From the NCBI RefSeq assembly GCF_018863235.1, contig NZ_JAHKRS010000008.1, positions 124,001 to 188,000 of the forward strand: 64,000 bases of DNA, written 5' to 3'. Below are positions 53,972-63,498 of this stretch, piece by piece. Positions within the stretch are counted from its first letter, which is position 1, and each line of letters begins with the position of its first letter. Source of the stretch: Pseudomaricurvus albidus (GTDB lineage: Bacteria; Pseudomonadota; Gammaproteobacteria; Pseudomonadales; Cellvibrionaceae). Position numbers and translations under genes: made by a program. The notes beneath the pieces were generated by a model, which had not been told where the DNA came from, did no database searches, and was given only the letters and a program-made list of their open reading frames with translations.

Positions 53972-56647
53972 TCACGGGATCGACTTGTCTTTACCGGCGT
54001 TGCGAAACACCAATATCAAAATTGCCGGTAACAGCAGCAGGTCAAAAATCAGTGCTGCCAGCAAGCCGATGCTCGAAAGCAGACCAAAATACCCCATAGG
54101 CACAAAGGCACTGGCGAGTAACAGCAGGAACTGACTGCACAGAATAAACGTGGTGGTCATCACTGCCCGGCCTGCTTTCTGGTAGGTGCGGGCCAGAGCG
54201 GTGATGGGGGAGATGCCCGCCTTAACGCGGTGAATAAAACCGTGGTAAACATGGATGGTGTCGTCAATGGCAATACCCACAGCCACACTGGCAATCATGG
54301 TGGTGGCCATATCCAGGTTGATGCGCAGGAGGCCCATAACAATAAAGATCAGCACAATGGGTGACAGGTTTGGGATCATGCACAAAGCGGCATCACGAAA
54401 GGAGCGCCACGACGCAAGCAACAGCAGGAAAATCAGGATTAACGCACCGCCCAGACTCTTGCTCTGACCACTGATCAGTAAAGCTTCCTGATCGGCAAAC
54501 AGCCGCCCGGCACCAGAAATTTTCCAGTCGACGTCAATATTGTTAAAGGCGAGAGTGTTGCCCACGTGTTCCCGCATGCTGTCGATCAATTCCCGAATTT
54601 CTTTGGCGCCGTGGACGTTGGCACTGATGGCGATACGGGTATTGAGGTAGTCGCGGTCGATGAAATCAAACAGATCTTCCCCATCGTACACAAACAGATA
54701 CTGGCTGATCAGATCGCCGTCGTCGGGAATGATACGGTATGCCGGGTCTTCGGCGTGGAAACCCCAGTGCATTTCTTCAATAAAGTCTGCAGCTGAAAGG
54801 GTTTTGTCCACGGCGGGCTTGCTTTCCAGCCAGTCCTGAAATCCCTTGATTTGTCTCAGCACCTTGGGGCTGAGCAGGAGATCCGGATCTTCGGTGGTGA
54901 GTACAATCTCCATGGGCAGTGTGCCGGAGAGCGTTTTTTCTATGTGGGCGGTGTCTACGCGCAGGGGATGATCGGTATGGAAGAATTCGAGAAGATTGGT
55001 TTCAACCTTGATTCGAGTGACCAGCGGGGCTGTGACAGCCAGTGACAGCACTACAGCGGCAATGACGACCTTGGGATAACGAATCCCAACACCGACCAGT
55101 ATCGTCACCAGACGGTCCATATACTGCAGTCCGCTCTGGCGTTTGGGCCAGGGCTGACGATCAAACTGCATAAAAATGGGTGGCAGCAGGTGGATGATAA
55201 TGACGTAAATCAGGCACACACCCAGTGCGGCCGAGAGGCCGAACATGCGAATGGGAGGAATGCTGCTAAAACCCAGAGAGGCGAGGCCAATGGCGGTGGT
55301 AATGGCGCTGTAGAGAGCCGGCCGCCGGACTTCGTCCATGGCGGATATGACCCGTTGCCGGCCATTCAAGCCGCGCAGGGAGGCATACTGCAAGGCGTTA
55401 TAAACATGCACCAGAACGGCAATGGTGAGTGCCGAAAGCAGAGGCGGGAGTATGCTGGAGATGGAGTTGAAGGGTTGGTTAAACAACACGTAAAAGGCGA
55501 TGGTGGAGTTGACCACGGCTCCGGTGACCAGGCCGGTAATCACGACAGCCATCAAGCGGCGGAAGAGCAACCAGGTTAGTAGCAGCCCGATAAAGACGGT
55601 GAGAGGGATAAACAGCATGTTGTCATGCAGGATCATCCGCATCTGGGCGACATCGGTCGTCACTTCACCGCTGACAGCGGACAGGTAGCCATCCAGCCGG
55701 TGTTCTTTGGTGAGGGCGAGAATATTCTCCTCCAGTTGCAGGTTCAGAATGCTGTTGTCCATGTTGTTAGGGACAATCACCATGGCGATGGCGGAGCCGT
55801 CTGCGGCGACCAGGGTGTTTTTGGCAAACCGGTCGCTGGTGGCCCGGGCAAGCCGTTCTCGGGGGTGGGTATCTTCCAGTTGATCAAGATCCACCAAGGG
55901 GCTGATCAGAAAGCCATCCTCGGTGCCTTCAATATGGTCCTGATTGGTAACGGCAATGACGTTGTTTACCGAATCCAGATCGCCAATATCCACGCTCAGT
56001 TGGTCGTAGGCTTCTAGAAACCCATCGGAGAACAGTGCAACCCCTTCAAACAGCAAAATCACCACTTCGTCGTCGGGAAAGAGGGTTCGCACGTGATCGT
56101 TCAGGATTCGACTGGGGGCATCCGGTGGCAAGAATGTGGTGGGCGCGTTGTTGATATTGAGCTTGGGGAGTATGGCGTTAGGCAGAACTGTGATGGCCAG
56201 CAGGCAGATCAGACACAGGTACAGCTTCCAGGGCAGGTTGCGCAGCCGGTTTTTCAGATCGCGATCTTCTGCCGTGATCATGCGAATTTCAATGACGTCC
56301 TCGCCATCCAGGCGGGCGTGGCAGGCATAGAGCTCTGCGGCCATCAGCTTGCCAAGAGCATTGCGCATGTGCACGTCAATGCGGGGGTAATGTGGATCAC
56401 TTTGATGTGTCTGCTCTGCCTGCCGCAGAAACAGGCGCAGTTCGTCCTTGTCGAGATCGACAGTGTGGTCGAGTAGATTGGTGTCTTCCAGGTGCTCGCC
56501 GGCTTTATAGCCCAGGCGCCTGGCAAACAGTTCGTTGGTGAGAACAAAAATACCGTCATCCAGCAGGGCGCAGGCACGTCCCGGCTTGCCGAAGAATTGC
56601 CTGTCCAGAATTTGCTGGTAGTCCTGCCGGGTGTGATCGTTATGCAT
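53972..56647 (-). CDS. RND/MMPL-family exporter with N-terminal PAS-like domain
   Basis: An 891-residue inner-membrane protein. Residues about 10-130 resemble a PAS domain (DDGIFVLTNELFARRLGYKA, then LGKLMAAELYACHARLDGED), which is unusual for this family. A span at about 140-160 precedes the two MMPL halves, each with a periplasmic loop and six-span bundle (SILPPLLSALTIAVLVHVYN in the first; MIASVAVGIAIDDTIHVYHG in the second). Its start overlaps the porin stop (TGATG). With the LolA-like protein and outer-membrane barrel upstream it likely moves a hydrophobic molecule or lipid between membranes; the substrate is unknown. Confidence 0.88.
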   Translation of the reverse strand: MHNDHTRQDYQQILDRQFFGKPGRACALLDDGIFVLTNELFARRLGYKAGEHLEDTNLLDHTVDLDKDELRLFLRQAEQTHQSDPHYPRIDVHMRNALGKLMAAELYACHARLDGEDVIEIRMITAEDRDLKNRLRNLPWKLYLCLICLLAITVLPNAILPKLNINNAPTTFLPPDAPSRILNDHVRTLFPDDEVVILLFEGVALFSDGFLEAYDQLSVDIGDLDSVNNVIAVTNQDHIEGTEDGFLISPLVDLDQLEDTHPRERLARATSDRFAKNTLVAADGSAIAMVIVPNNMDNSILNLQLEENILALTKEHRLDGYLSAVSGEVTTDVAQMRMILHDNMLFIPLTVFIGLLLTWLLFRRLMAVVITGLVTGAVVNSTIAFYVLFNQPFNSISSILPPLLSALTIAVLVHVYNALQYASLRGLNGRQRVISAMDEVRRPALYSAITTAIGLASLGFSSIPPIRMFGLSAALGVCLIYVIIIHLLPPIFMQFDRQPWPKRQSGLQYMDRLVTILVGVGIRYPKVVIAAVVLSLAVTAPLVTRIKVETNLLEFFHTDHPLRVDTAHIEKTLSGTLPMEIVLTTEDPDLLLSPKVLRQIKGFQDWLESKPAVDKTLSAADFIEEMHWGFHAEDPAYRIIPDDGDLISQYLFVYDGEDLFDFIDRDYLNTRIAISANVHGAKEIRELIDSMREHVGNTLAFNNIDVDWKISGAGRLFADQEALLISGQSKSLGGALILIFLLLLASWRSFRDAALCMIPNLSPIVLIFIVMGLLRINLDMATTMIASVAVGIAIDDTIHVYHGFIHRVKAGISPITALARTYQKAGRAVMTTTFILCSQFLLLLASAFVPMGYFGLLSSIGLLAALIFDLLLLPAILILVFRNAGKDKSIP

Positions 56648-58188
56648 CAGAGAGTGATACGCCAGCCCAGATTAACCAGTGAGTTGTGTTTGTAAAAACC
56701 CCCAATACTGCCGGTGTCACCATTGTATTCATGCAGCTCCAGATAGATTTCCTGATTACTCAAACCGGTATAGGTCAATTCCGGGTTGAAGTACAGGTCA
56801 CTCATATCCAGTCCGACATTAAATCGCATGCGGGCGAGCCAGTTGTTGTTGCCAAATGGCATGTCCAGTGTGCCATTGAAAGATGCCATCTTGTCCCGAT
56901 CCAGCACATCCGGGGCATCGATCAGGTGGTTACCGGTGAGCTGCAGATTCAGGCGGGTATCACTGTCACCGGGAAACAGCTCCAGGGCAATGCCCCAGGC
57001 CAGGCTTTCGACGCTGTCAAACCGGCCATCGGTGCGGGTGATGGGGGTGTCACTGTTCCAGGCCGCTTCCATTTTTACGGTGCCCCCCAGCGCTTCGAAA
57101 CCGATATCGCCGGAAACGGTGGTGGATCTCAGGTAGCGGGCTTCAATCACATTGCGATTGGTGCTGTAGGTGAAATAGGGCAGGGTGGAGATGCCGTGCT
57201 GAATTCCCAGGGCGTAGTCAAAACCACTGCCCAATTGATTGAAGCGTATGCCGAAGCCGCCGTCGGTATTGGGGGCGTCGTCATCAATGGGGGTGTTGCG
57301 AACAACGTATTCAATCAGCGGGCTGGTATCGAGCCCAAGAATGGTTCCTTCACGCTGATTAATGGGATACCAGACACTGTTTTCGTCGGGCAGTTCGGTT
57401 TCGCGCAGGCGCGGGATATAGAGTAAATCCAGTTTGCCGTCGCCGATGAAGTGTTCGTAGCGTACAGCGGCCGAAGCCAGTCGGCGGTCTTCGAGATCGT
57501 CTTGCAAGCCGCGGCGCAAATCCTGTGTACTGAGTCGATCACTGGGTGGAACCTCGTCGATTCTGCCCCAGATGACCTTCTGGGCTCCGACGGTCAGAAT
57601 GCCACGGTTGCCACGGTAGCGCACGAAGGTCTCGTCGTAATCCAGTTTGGTTTTGTCCCAGTTGCCCTTGTTATTAGACAAGGCGTTCGCAGGTACAGCC
57701 TTGTCGGATGAATCGTCCGAATGTTCTTCGTAATAATCCAGACGCGCCGAAGCCTGAAGTTCCCACTTTTCACCCTGCCAGTTGATGGTGCCTTTCCCGT
57801 GACCATACAGCTGGTATTCGGCGGGGCTGTCGCTTTCATAGCGGCCGTATTCGAACCAGAGCTTGTCCAGTGAGACGTTGACTCCCTGTTGCGATGTGGA
57901 GCTGTAATTCTGCAAGGTCTCACTCAGATTCTGGTTCGGTTCCCCGGGTTGGCTTTCATCGATCATGAGATCATCACCGAGGTTCAGACCATCGTCGTCT
58001 ATCGACAAACTGTCACCGCTGCCATCGTCGATGGATAAGGTTTCGGAGTCGTCTTCGATCATCAGTTCTTCACTGCCATCGTCTTCAATGATCATCAGAT
58101 CCGATTCGGCATGAACGTACTGAGCAGGCAGAGCGTAACTCAGGCTCAACAGCAGTGCTGCCAGCAGTGACGAATGGTTATGGTTCAT
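56647..58188 (-). CDS. outer-membrane beta-barrel protein with acidic N-terminal repeats
   Basis: A 513-residue protein with signal peptide (LLAALLLSLSYALPAQYVHA). Residues about 30-75 are repeats of a D/E-rich motif (LMIEDDGSEELMIEDDSE and similar). The rest is a beta-barrel pattern resembling DUF1302/OprD-like porins (VSLDKLWFEYGRYESDSPAE, GFGIRFNQLGSGFDYALGIQ), with a C-terminal aromatic-poor WRITL end. It is encoded between the LolA-like protein and the RND exporter in one operon and probably forms the outer-membrane exit or uptake port of that system. AAGGATTG precedes the ATG. Confidence 0.8.
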   Translation of the reverse strand: MNHNHSSLLAALLLSLSYALPAQYVHAESDLMIIEDDGSEELMIEDDSETLSIDDGSGDSLSIDDDGLNLGDDLMIDESQPGEPNQNLSETLQNYSSTSQQGVNVSLDKLWFEYGRYESDSPAEYQLYGHGKGTINWQGEKWELQASARLDYYEEHSDDSSDKAVPANALSNNKGNWDKTKLDYDETFVRYRGNRGILTVGAQKVIWGRIDEVPPSDRLSTQDLRRGLQDDLEDRRLASAAVRYEHFIGDGKLDLLYIPRLRETELPDENSVWYPINQREGTILGLDTSPLIEYVVRNTPIDDDAPNTDGGFGIRFNQLGSGFDYALGIQHGISTLPYFTYSTNRNVIEARYLRSTTVSGDIGFEALGGTVKMEAAWNSDTPITRTDGRFDSVESLAWGIALELFPGDSDTRLNLQLTGNHLIDAPDVLDRDKMASFNGTLDMPFGNNNWLARMRFNVGLDMSDLYFNPELTYTGLSNQEIYLELHEYNGDTGSIGGFYKHNSLVNLGWRITL

Positions 58189-58242
58189 GGTGCAATCCTT
58201 ATGTTTTGTCCTGTGTTTTTATTGTTATGGTGGCTGCAGAAA

Positions 58243-59145
58243 TCAATTGTCGTGTTTGTTGTTCGATTCCTGGGTTTGCTGTTTTGGTCGATAGGGCAGT
58301 TCCAGGTTTTCGTCGGACAGTCCCCGTTGCGTAAACAGTTGGTCTGGCAGCCCCTGGTCATAAACAAGGTCGGTGGTGATCAGATGGGTTTTGTGATCCT
58401 TCTTCAGGTCGGTCATGGTGCTTTGATAGACGCTCCAGTAGCCCTGTACTTTACGAATCTTGCTGGCCTGCAAACGCTTGATGGGATTTTTGCCTCGGGT
58501 GTAGAAGTCTACCCGCAGTGGGATTAACAGCTTGTCGTGAATACAGCTGATCCGTTTTGAATACACCGAATTGGATTTTTCCACGGGGATGCTCTCCAGC
58601 AGTGTGCAAGGCACGCCGCCCACTTTATCGGTGCCCAACAAGCGGTGATGATCCATGTTCACTTCGCGGTCGCTGAGGTCTTCGTAGAAAAAGTCAGAAC
58701 CCACAAAGCGGCCGCCTTTGCGATTGGATGAGATGCGGCGCACGCGATCCAGTGAGGGCAGGTAGAGCCATTGGTCCGAATCGTCACCGGCGTGATCCAG
58801 AGACAGTAAGCCCGTACCCGCGACGTCCTTTGGTGTGACAAAGCGCATGAGGGTCCAGCGTTCGGCATCTCCTCGATCTGCGGCGTAACTGTATAACAAC
58901 CGTTTCTTATTGATTTCGCCCTTGCTTTCCAGAGCCATAATGACTCGGGCACTCATGTCCTTCCCGGCAGGGCGGTCATACACTGCCTGAGCCAGCGCGT
59001 TTGCTTTGAGATCTTCTGTATCACTGAGAGCGCTGGCAGAAAACAATACCATCCAGATGGCCGAAAGCCAGACGGTCAATGGCGAATGCGTGCATTGAGT
59101 GACGGGGTGTGCAGGCAAGCTACCTTTGATCGGAAATGGGTTCAT
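58243..59145 (-). CDS. LolA-like outer-membrane lipoprotein-sorting protein
   Basis: A 300-residue protein with an N-terminal hydrophobic signal (VWLSAIWMVLFSASALS) and cleavage near SD. The body matches the LolA-like family usually paired with RND/MMPL exporters: MALESKGEINKKRLLYSYAA, RFVTPKDVAGTGLLSLDHAG, DQWLYLPSLDRVRRISSNRK and GGRFVGSDFFYEDLSDREV. It should act as a periplasmic carrier of a lipid-like cargo for the exporter encoded two genes on. First gene of the three-gene operon; AGGA precedes the ATG. Confidence 0.88.
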   Translation of the reverse strand: MNPFPIKGSLPAHPVTQCTHSPLTVWLSAIWMVLFSASALSDTEDLKANALAQAVYDRPAGKDMSARVIMALESKGEINKKRLLYSYAADRGDAERWTLMRFVTPKDVAGTGLLSLDHAGDDSDQWLYLPSLDRVRRISSNRKGGRFVGSDFFYEDLSDREVNMDHHRLLGTDKVGGVPCTLLESIPVEKSNSVYSKRISCIHDKLLIPLRVDFYTRGKNPIKRLQASKIRKVQGYWSVYQSTMTDLKKDHKTHLITTDLVYDQGLPDQLFTQRGLSDENLELPYRPKQQTQESNNKHDN

Positions 59146-59500
59146 GCAAGCAAATCCTGTTTTAACATCCCTGTATTGTTAGAATGGCGTGATTTTCCTT
59201 ATTTTTACGGGAAATTTGTCGCCTGATTCACGATTGTGCGTCAATAAAAGGGTAGCCTACAAACCTTTTCCACCTCTCGCCAGTGAGTTGTAACTAAAGA
59301 TAAAGATAATCGTGATTTTTAGAGGAAGTTGTTGAGTTGTGCGCCATTTCTTCAGATAACTTGTCACAAATGACCGGTAGCGTCTGACTCGATTAACCGC
59401 TAGCCTGAGTCTATATATTTTAACCGGCTTCAAAATAATACGAACAATTCCAATAATGCAGAAACACGATCACGTGTTTCATTCACAGCGGAGAAAGACC
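59146..59500. promoter_or_regulatory. divergent intergenic region
   Basis: About 350 bases between the LolA-like operon (minus) and the oxidoreductase (plus). An AT-rich TATATATTTTAA lies at about 59413-59424 on the plus side and could be a -10 region. No coding frame or clear operator is seen. Confidence 0.35.
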
Positions 59501-60631
59501 ATGTCTACGGCATTTCAAATTCAATCTACTTTGACCGAAAGCGGCACGCTTGAGGTTGCACTGAAGGATGTGGGTATTCCCACGCCGGCAGATCACGAAG
59601 TGGTGGTCAGAGTTGAGGCAGCGCCTATTAACCCGTCTGATCTGGGCGTGTTATTTGGTCCGGCTGATATCAGTGCCGCAGAAACTCAGGGGGAAGGCAC
59701 GGATACGGTTTTGTCTGCACCCGTGGCACCTGCCTTAATGAAACGCTTTCAGGCTCGCGTGGGACAGCCTTTGACCGTAGGGAATGAAGGCGCTGGTGTT
59801 GTAGTGGCTGCCGGCAAAAGCGACGAAGCACAGGCATTAATGGGCAAAACCGTCGGACTGTTCGGCGGTGCCATCTACGCTCAGTACCGGGCAATTCCTG
59901 CCGCCATGTGTTTACCGCTGGCGGAAGGGACAACCGCCAAAGAAGGTGCTTCCTGTTTTGTGAACCCGCTGACTTCTCTGGGGATGGTCGAAACCATGAG
60001 AATGGAGGGGCACAAGGCGCTGGTACATACCGCGGCGGCTTCCAATCTGGGTCAGATGCTCAACAAAATCTGTATGGCCGACGGCATTGAGCTGGTGAAT
60101 ATTGTTCGCAAGCAGGAGCAGGTGGACATTCTCAAGGCGCTGGGGGCGAAATACATTTGCAACAGCAGCGACGAGAGTTTTATGGAAGATCTCACCGATG
60201 CCCTGCATGCAACCGGCGCTACCATTGCGTTTGATGCCACGGGCGGCGGTCGTCTGGCGGATCAGATCCTGACGGCCATGGAGATGGCTGCTCAACGGAC
60301 ACCCTCGGAGTACAGCATATACGGCTCTACCACTCACAAACAGGTCTATCTCTATGGTGGTCTGGATGTTTCGCCAACCACGTTGAGCCGCGGTTACGGT
60401 ATGGCCTGGGGGGTTGGTGGTTGGTTGTTGCCGTTGTTTCTGGCCAAAGTGGGTCAGGAAAAAGGCAATGAGTTGCGTGGACGTGTGGCCCGTGAGTTAA
60501 AAACCACCTTTGCCAGCCACTATACTCAGGAGGTCTCACTGGTAGAAATGCTGAATGCCGATGTTGCAAAACAGTACAATCTGAAAACCACGGGCGAGAA
60601 ATATTTGCTATGCCCTCAGAAAGGGCTTTAA
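59501..60631 (+). CDS. quinone-oxidoreductase-like MDR dehydrogenase
   Basis: About 376 residues from ATG 59501, which has GGAGAAAGACC upstream; an in-frame ATG at 59456 lacks this. Medium-chain dehydrogenase fold: N-terminal GroES-like part with EAAPINPSDLGVLFGPADIS and GNEGAGVVVAAGKSD, then nucleotide-binding ALVHTAAASNLGQMLNKIC and ATIAFDATGGGRLADQILTA. The zinc-ligand cysteines and histidines of alcohol dehydrogenases are not evident, so an NADPH-dependent quinone or enone reductase is more likely. Single gene followed by a hairpin. Confidence 0.82.
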   Translation: MSTAFQIQSTLTESGTLEVALKDVGIPTPADHEVVVRVEAAPINPSDLGVLFGPADISAAETQGEGTDTVLSAPVAPALMKRFQARVGQPLTVGNEGAGVVVAAGKSDEAQALMGKTVGLFGGAIYAQYRAIPAAMCLPLAEGTTAKEGASCFVNPLTSLGMVETMRMEGHKALVHTAAASNLGQMLNKICMADGIELVNIVRKQEQVDILKALGAKYICNSSDESFMEDLTDALHATGATIAFDATGGGRLADQILTAMEMAAQRTPSEYSIYGSTTHKQVYLYGGLDVSPTTLSRGYGMAWGVGGWLLPLFLAKVGQEKGNELRGRVARELKTTFASHYTQEVSLVEMLNADVAKQYNLKTTGEKYLLCPQKGL

Positions 60632-60645
60632 ATCCCCCCTGAAGC

Positions 60646-60680
60646 CTGACGCCAAACTTTTGTATGAAGCTTGGCGTCAG
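60646..60680 (+). terminator. hairpin after the MDR oxidoreductase
   Basis: A perfect 10-bp stem CTGACGCCAA / TTGGCGTCAG with a 15-base loop, 15 bases after the stop. No T tract follows, so Rho-independent action is uncertain. Confidence 0.45.
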
Positions 60681-60769
60681 CAGACCTGTGAATGTCCGGT
60701 GTTTGTGCTGTATTAAGCGCCATGGCGTTCGTTGATTCTGGCCTCGGGCCGTTATGATTGAGCAGTTGT

Positions 60770-61267
60770 ATGATTGAAGAGCAGAAGAACAATCCCTTGC
60801 ACGGTGTGAAGCTGGAAGCTTTGTTAACAGAGTTGGTGGATCACTATGGGTGGGAAACTTTGGCCAGTGCCATCAACATCAACTGTTTTAAAAGCAATCC
60901 CAGTATCAAGTCGAGTCTGAAGTTCTTGCGCAAGACGCCATGGGCCAGAGAAAAGGTCGAAAGCTTCTTTTTGTACAAGTACAAGCGACTGCCTAAGCCG
61001 GATGATGAGCAGTATGAGCTTCCTCCCCGCGATCGAAGAGTACCTCTGCATCAGAAGCCCCGCGACCCGGCGGTAATCGATCCGAAGCCGCGCGCCGATT
61101 CCAAACCGCGTGCTGATGCCAAACCGGCTGACAGGCCGGCTTCCAAAGGTAAATCTTCACAGGTAAAACCTGCACAGACACCTGCGCAGACAAAGTCAGA
61201 AGAGTCGAATTCAGGAGATTCAAAGCCCGCCGATCCCTGGGCGAAGTGGAAAAGTAAAAACCTCTGA
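60770..61267 (+). CDS. VF530-family (DUF2132) DNA-binding protein with long C-terminal tail
   Basis: About 165 residues. I chose ATG 60770 over the in-frame TTG at 60758. The N-terminal 75 residues match the VF530 domain: [20 protein letters not shown], then [19 protein letters not shown] and [20 protein letters not shown]. Family proteins are small and DNA-binding. The extra Lys/Pro/Ala-rich tail (about 85-165, with repeated [18 protein letters not shown] units) is low-complexity and could add nonspecific DNA contact. It converges with the GST gene. Confidence 0.85.
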   Translation: MIEEQKNNPLHGVKLEALLTELVDHYGWETLASAININCFKSNPSIKSSLKFLRKTPWAREKVESFFLYKYKRLPKPDDEQYELPPRDRRVPLHQKPRDPAVIDPKPRADSKPRADAKPADRPASKGKSSQVKPAQTPAQTKSEESNSGDSKPADPWAKWKSKNL

Positions 61268-61275
61268 CAGGCTTC

Positions 61276-61329
61276 AGGTCACGTCATCGCGCTTAAAAGG
61301 TCTTTCCATAAAACGCGATGAGGCGACCT
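61276..61329. terminator. bidirectional hairpin between VF530 and GST genes
   Basis: Outer arms AGGTC/GACCT and inner arms ATCGCG/CGCGAT form an interrupted stem between convergent genes ending at 61267 and 61337. Candidate shared terminator. Confidence 0.45.
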
Positions 61330-61336
61330 GCGCGTT

Positions 61337-62002
61337 TTATGATTTCTTCAGGCCTGAAATATAGGCCATAAACTCTTTGGCGTTGGCGTCCTTGTCGGCG
61401 TCTATTTTCTTGGCGATATCCGTGCCGGCCATCAATTCACTCCAGTCAGACAACCCCGGAATTTCGGTGCGCAAATCCCATTGCAAAATTGCCGAGGCAA
61501 CTTGCTGTGCCACTGAAATCACGTAACGCAGGTAGATATCGGCAGCGGTGAGTTCACTGCCCAACACATAGGGTGAGAAGCTCGCCAGGGCATTGAGGCT
61601 GTTAATGCCATTGGTGAGTACCCCGCGCACTTCGCTGACGGTTTTGTCATCGGCAGGAACCTTGGCCAGCAGCGTTGGTAACAGACGGCGGGCGGGCAGT
61701 TCAATATAGAGTTCCGAGATCTTCATTAACTGACGCACCTGCGCCCGCGCATCCGCATCGGCGGGATAGAGTGGTTTGTCGGGATAGGCATCTTCCAGAT
61801 AATCCACCAGTACGCTGCTCTCTGACAGGTGTGTGCCGGACTCTGTAGTCATTGAGGGAGCCTTGCCCATCGGGTTTACTGCCAGCATTTCCGGAGTTTG
61901 CGGATAGACAATATGCTCCTCGAACGGAATACCTTTTTGCAGCAGGACATGCTTCACAATGTTGTGATAGTTGGAATAGGGGAAGCCGTGGAGTGTCAGC
62001 AT
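61337..62002 (-). CDS. glutathione S-transferase family protein
   Basis: A 221-residue protein of usual length. The N-terminal thioredoxin fold has LHGFPYSNYHNIVKHVLLQK, the cis-Pro region NPMGKAPSM and SSVLVDYLEDAYPDKPLYP (glutathione gamma-Glu site). The helical C-terminal domain includes LTAADIYLRYVISVAQQVA. It conjugates or isomerises small electrophiles with glutathione in the cytoplasm; class and substrate cannot be told. Single gene. Confidence 0.9.
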   Translation of the reverse strand: MLTLHGFPYSNYHNIVKHVLLQKGIPFEEHIVYPQTPEMLAVNPMGKAPSMTTESGTHLSESSVLVDYLEDAYPDKPLYPADADARAQVRQLMKISELYIELPARRLLPTLLAKVPADDKTVSEVRGVLTNGINSLNALASFSPYVLGSELTAADIYLRYVISVAQQVASAILQWDLRTEIPGLSDWSELMAGTDIAKKIDADKDANAKEFMAYISGLKKS

Positions 62003-62261
62003 GGTTCTGGCCTTTTGTTATAAGGAATGGAATTAAGTGTTATATGAAATCAAGCGGGTAATGAGCGGTTTTTCTGCCATATGGCGTCCTGAGTCCTCAG
62101 TATAGTGAATCATGGCCGATTTGAAGGCGCAGATCCAATTCACCGATCTTATAGCGGACTATTAACACAGAGCGACATCAAGCGTGTCGCCCTTTGCACT
62201 GTGCTGTGACCATGTCAGAATGGCCAGGTTTTACGGGTTTCATATAATAAGAGAGAAATTA

Positions 62262-62633
62262 ATGAAGAAGCTGCTGATAGTTGCATTTATTGCGCATGTT
62301 TTGCTCGAGGGACTGGTGGGTGCCTTGTTAATCATTGCCCCTTATAAAATCACTCCCCATGCGGATGCCGCGTCACTGACGTTTGTGATCAATTACGGTT
62401 TTGCGGCTCTGGCTATGGCCAGTGTGGTGTTCTGGGGATGGTCCGGTCGAGATAACTATCGCATCATGGGCGCGATCCTGGGGATTCTCGCGACCTTTCA
62501 CACCGGTTTGACAATTGCTTCTGGCATGATGCTCGTTGAGGACGGAAGCCCCGCTGTGCTGGTCATTCATGCGGTGATGGCGGTACTGTTTTGGCTGCTG
62601 TTCGCACGTCGTCGACAATGGTGCGTGGATTAA
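62262..62633 (+). CDS. small four-helix membrane protein, unknown
   Basis: About 123 residues from ATG 62262 (AGAGAGAA upstream); the frame is open 26 codons earlier but without a good ribosome site. Four hydrophobic stretches (KLLIVAFIAHVLLEGLVGAL, then near residues 40-60, 70-90 and 100-115) suggest an inner-membrane protein. I do not recognise a named family. No functional neighbours. Confidence 0.65.
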   Translation: MKKLLIVAFIAHVLLEGLVGALLIIAPYKITPHADAASLTFVINYGFAALAMASVVFWGWSGRDNYRIMGAILGILATFHTGLTIASGMMLVEDGSPAVLVIHAVMAVLFWLLFARRRQWCVD

Positions 62634-62693
62634 GAATATTTTCATCAATACGGGTTACAATAGGCCTTTATTGACAGATTTCTGGATGTAACG

Positions 62694-63443
62694 ATGTTAA
62701 AAGCCCTGTTCCTTGATATGGACGAAACGCTCTGTGATACCAAGGGTGCAAACGCCAAAGCCCAGCGACTGTTGGGTGAGGCGGCCGAGGCCAAGTATGG
62801 ACAGACCCCCAATTTTGATGGTCAGGCTTTCAGCGCTGCCTATGTTAAAGGCATCTATCGGGAATGGTCTGAGCAACAGCGTGAGCGCTACCTGCCCATT
62901 GCGGAGCAACAGGGTGAAGGCGTGTTTCGGGTACAGTTGATCCGTGACTTGCTGGCGGCACAGGGTGTCGAGCAGATAGAAGAAGAGGACGCACAGGCGT
63001 TGCAGGACAAGTTCGATCAGGATCGTATTGCTGCATTTGATTTTTATCCGGGTATTATGGAGTTTCTGCAAGAGGCCCGTCAGTTGTTCACTCTGGTGGT
63101 GATTACCAACGGACCTGAATACTCGCAAATTCCCAAGGTGGAGGCGATCAGGCTCGCCGAACACGTCGATCACATTATCATTGGTGGTCAGGAACCGGAG
63201 CAAAAGCCTGCGCGCTCCATCTTTGAAAAAGCTTTAAAACTGGCGAAGTGTGAAGCCCACGAGGCAATCCATGTGGGTGACAGCCTGGCAGCAGACATCG
63301 CCGGTGCGCACAACAGCCACATCACTTCGGTGTGGATACAGCATCAGCAGCCACTGGATGCGGAGTTGGGCATTGAGCCCAGTCACACAGTGATGCATCC
63401 CGATGAAATTCCGGAGCTGATTCGTCAGCTGCACAGCCGTTGA
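62694..63443 (+). CDS. HAD-family phosphatase (YjjG/NANP-like)
   Basis: A 249-residue HAD subfamily IA enzyme. Motif I LFLDMDETLCDTKGANAKAQ, motif II VVITNG, a KPARSIFEKAL lysine (motif III) and motif IV HVGDSLAADIAGAHN. The helical cap lies between motifs I and II. It resembles pyrimidine nucleotidases and N-acylneuraminate-9-phosphatase-like proteins; the substrate is unknown. Cytoplasmic, single gene. Confidence 0.9.
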   Translation: MLKALFLDMDETLCDTKGANAKAQRLLGEAAEAKYGQTPNFDGQAFSAAYVKGIYREWSEQQRERYLPIAEQQGEGVFRVQLIRDLLAAQGVEQIEEEDAQALQDKFDQDRIAAFDFYPGIMEFLQEARQLFTLVVITNGPEYSQIPKVEAIRLAEHVDHIIIGGQEPEQKPARSIFEKALKLAKCEAHEAIHVGDSLAADIAGAHNSHITSVWIQHQQPLDAELGIEPSHTVMHPDEIPELIRQLHSR

Positions 63444-63498
63444 TTTTCTTCAAACTTAATCTTTTTGAACATTACTCTGATTTCAGGACAGGTGAGCG

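Noticed and set aside
57950-58110. Possible tandem DNA repeat or CRISPR-like array
   Set aside because: The repetition is at the protein level (acidic motif) inside an open gene, with irregular spacing; no spacer structure.
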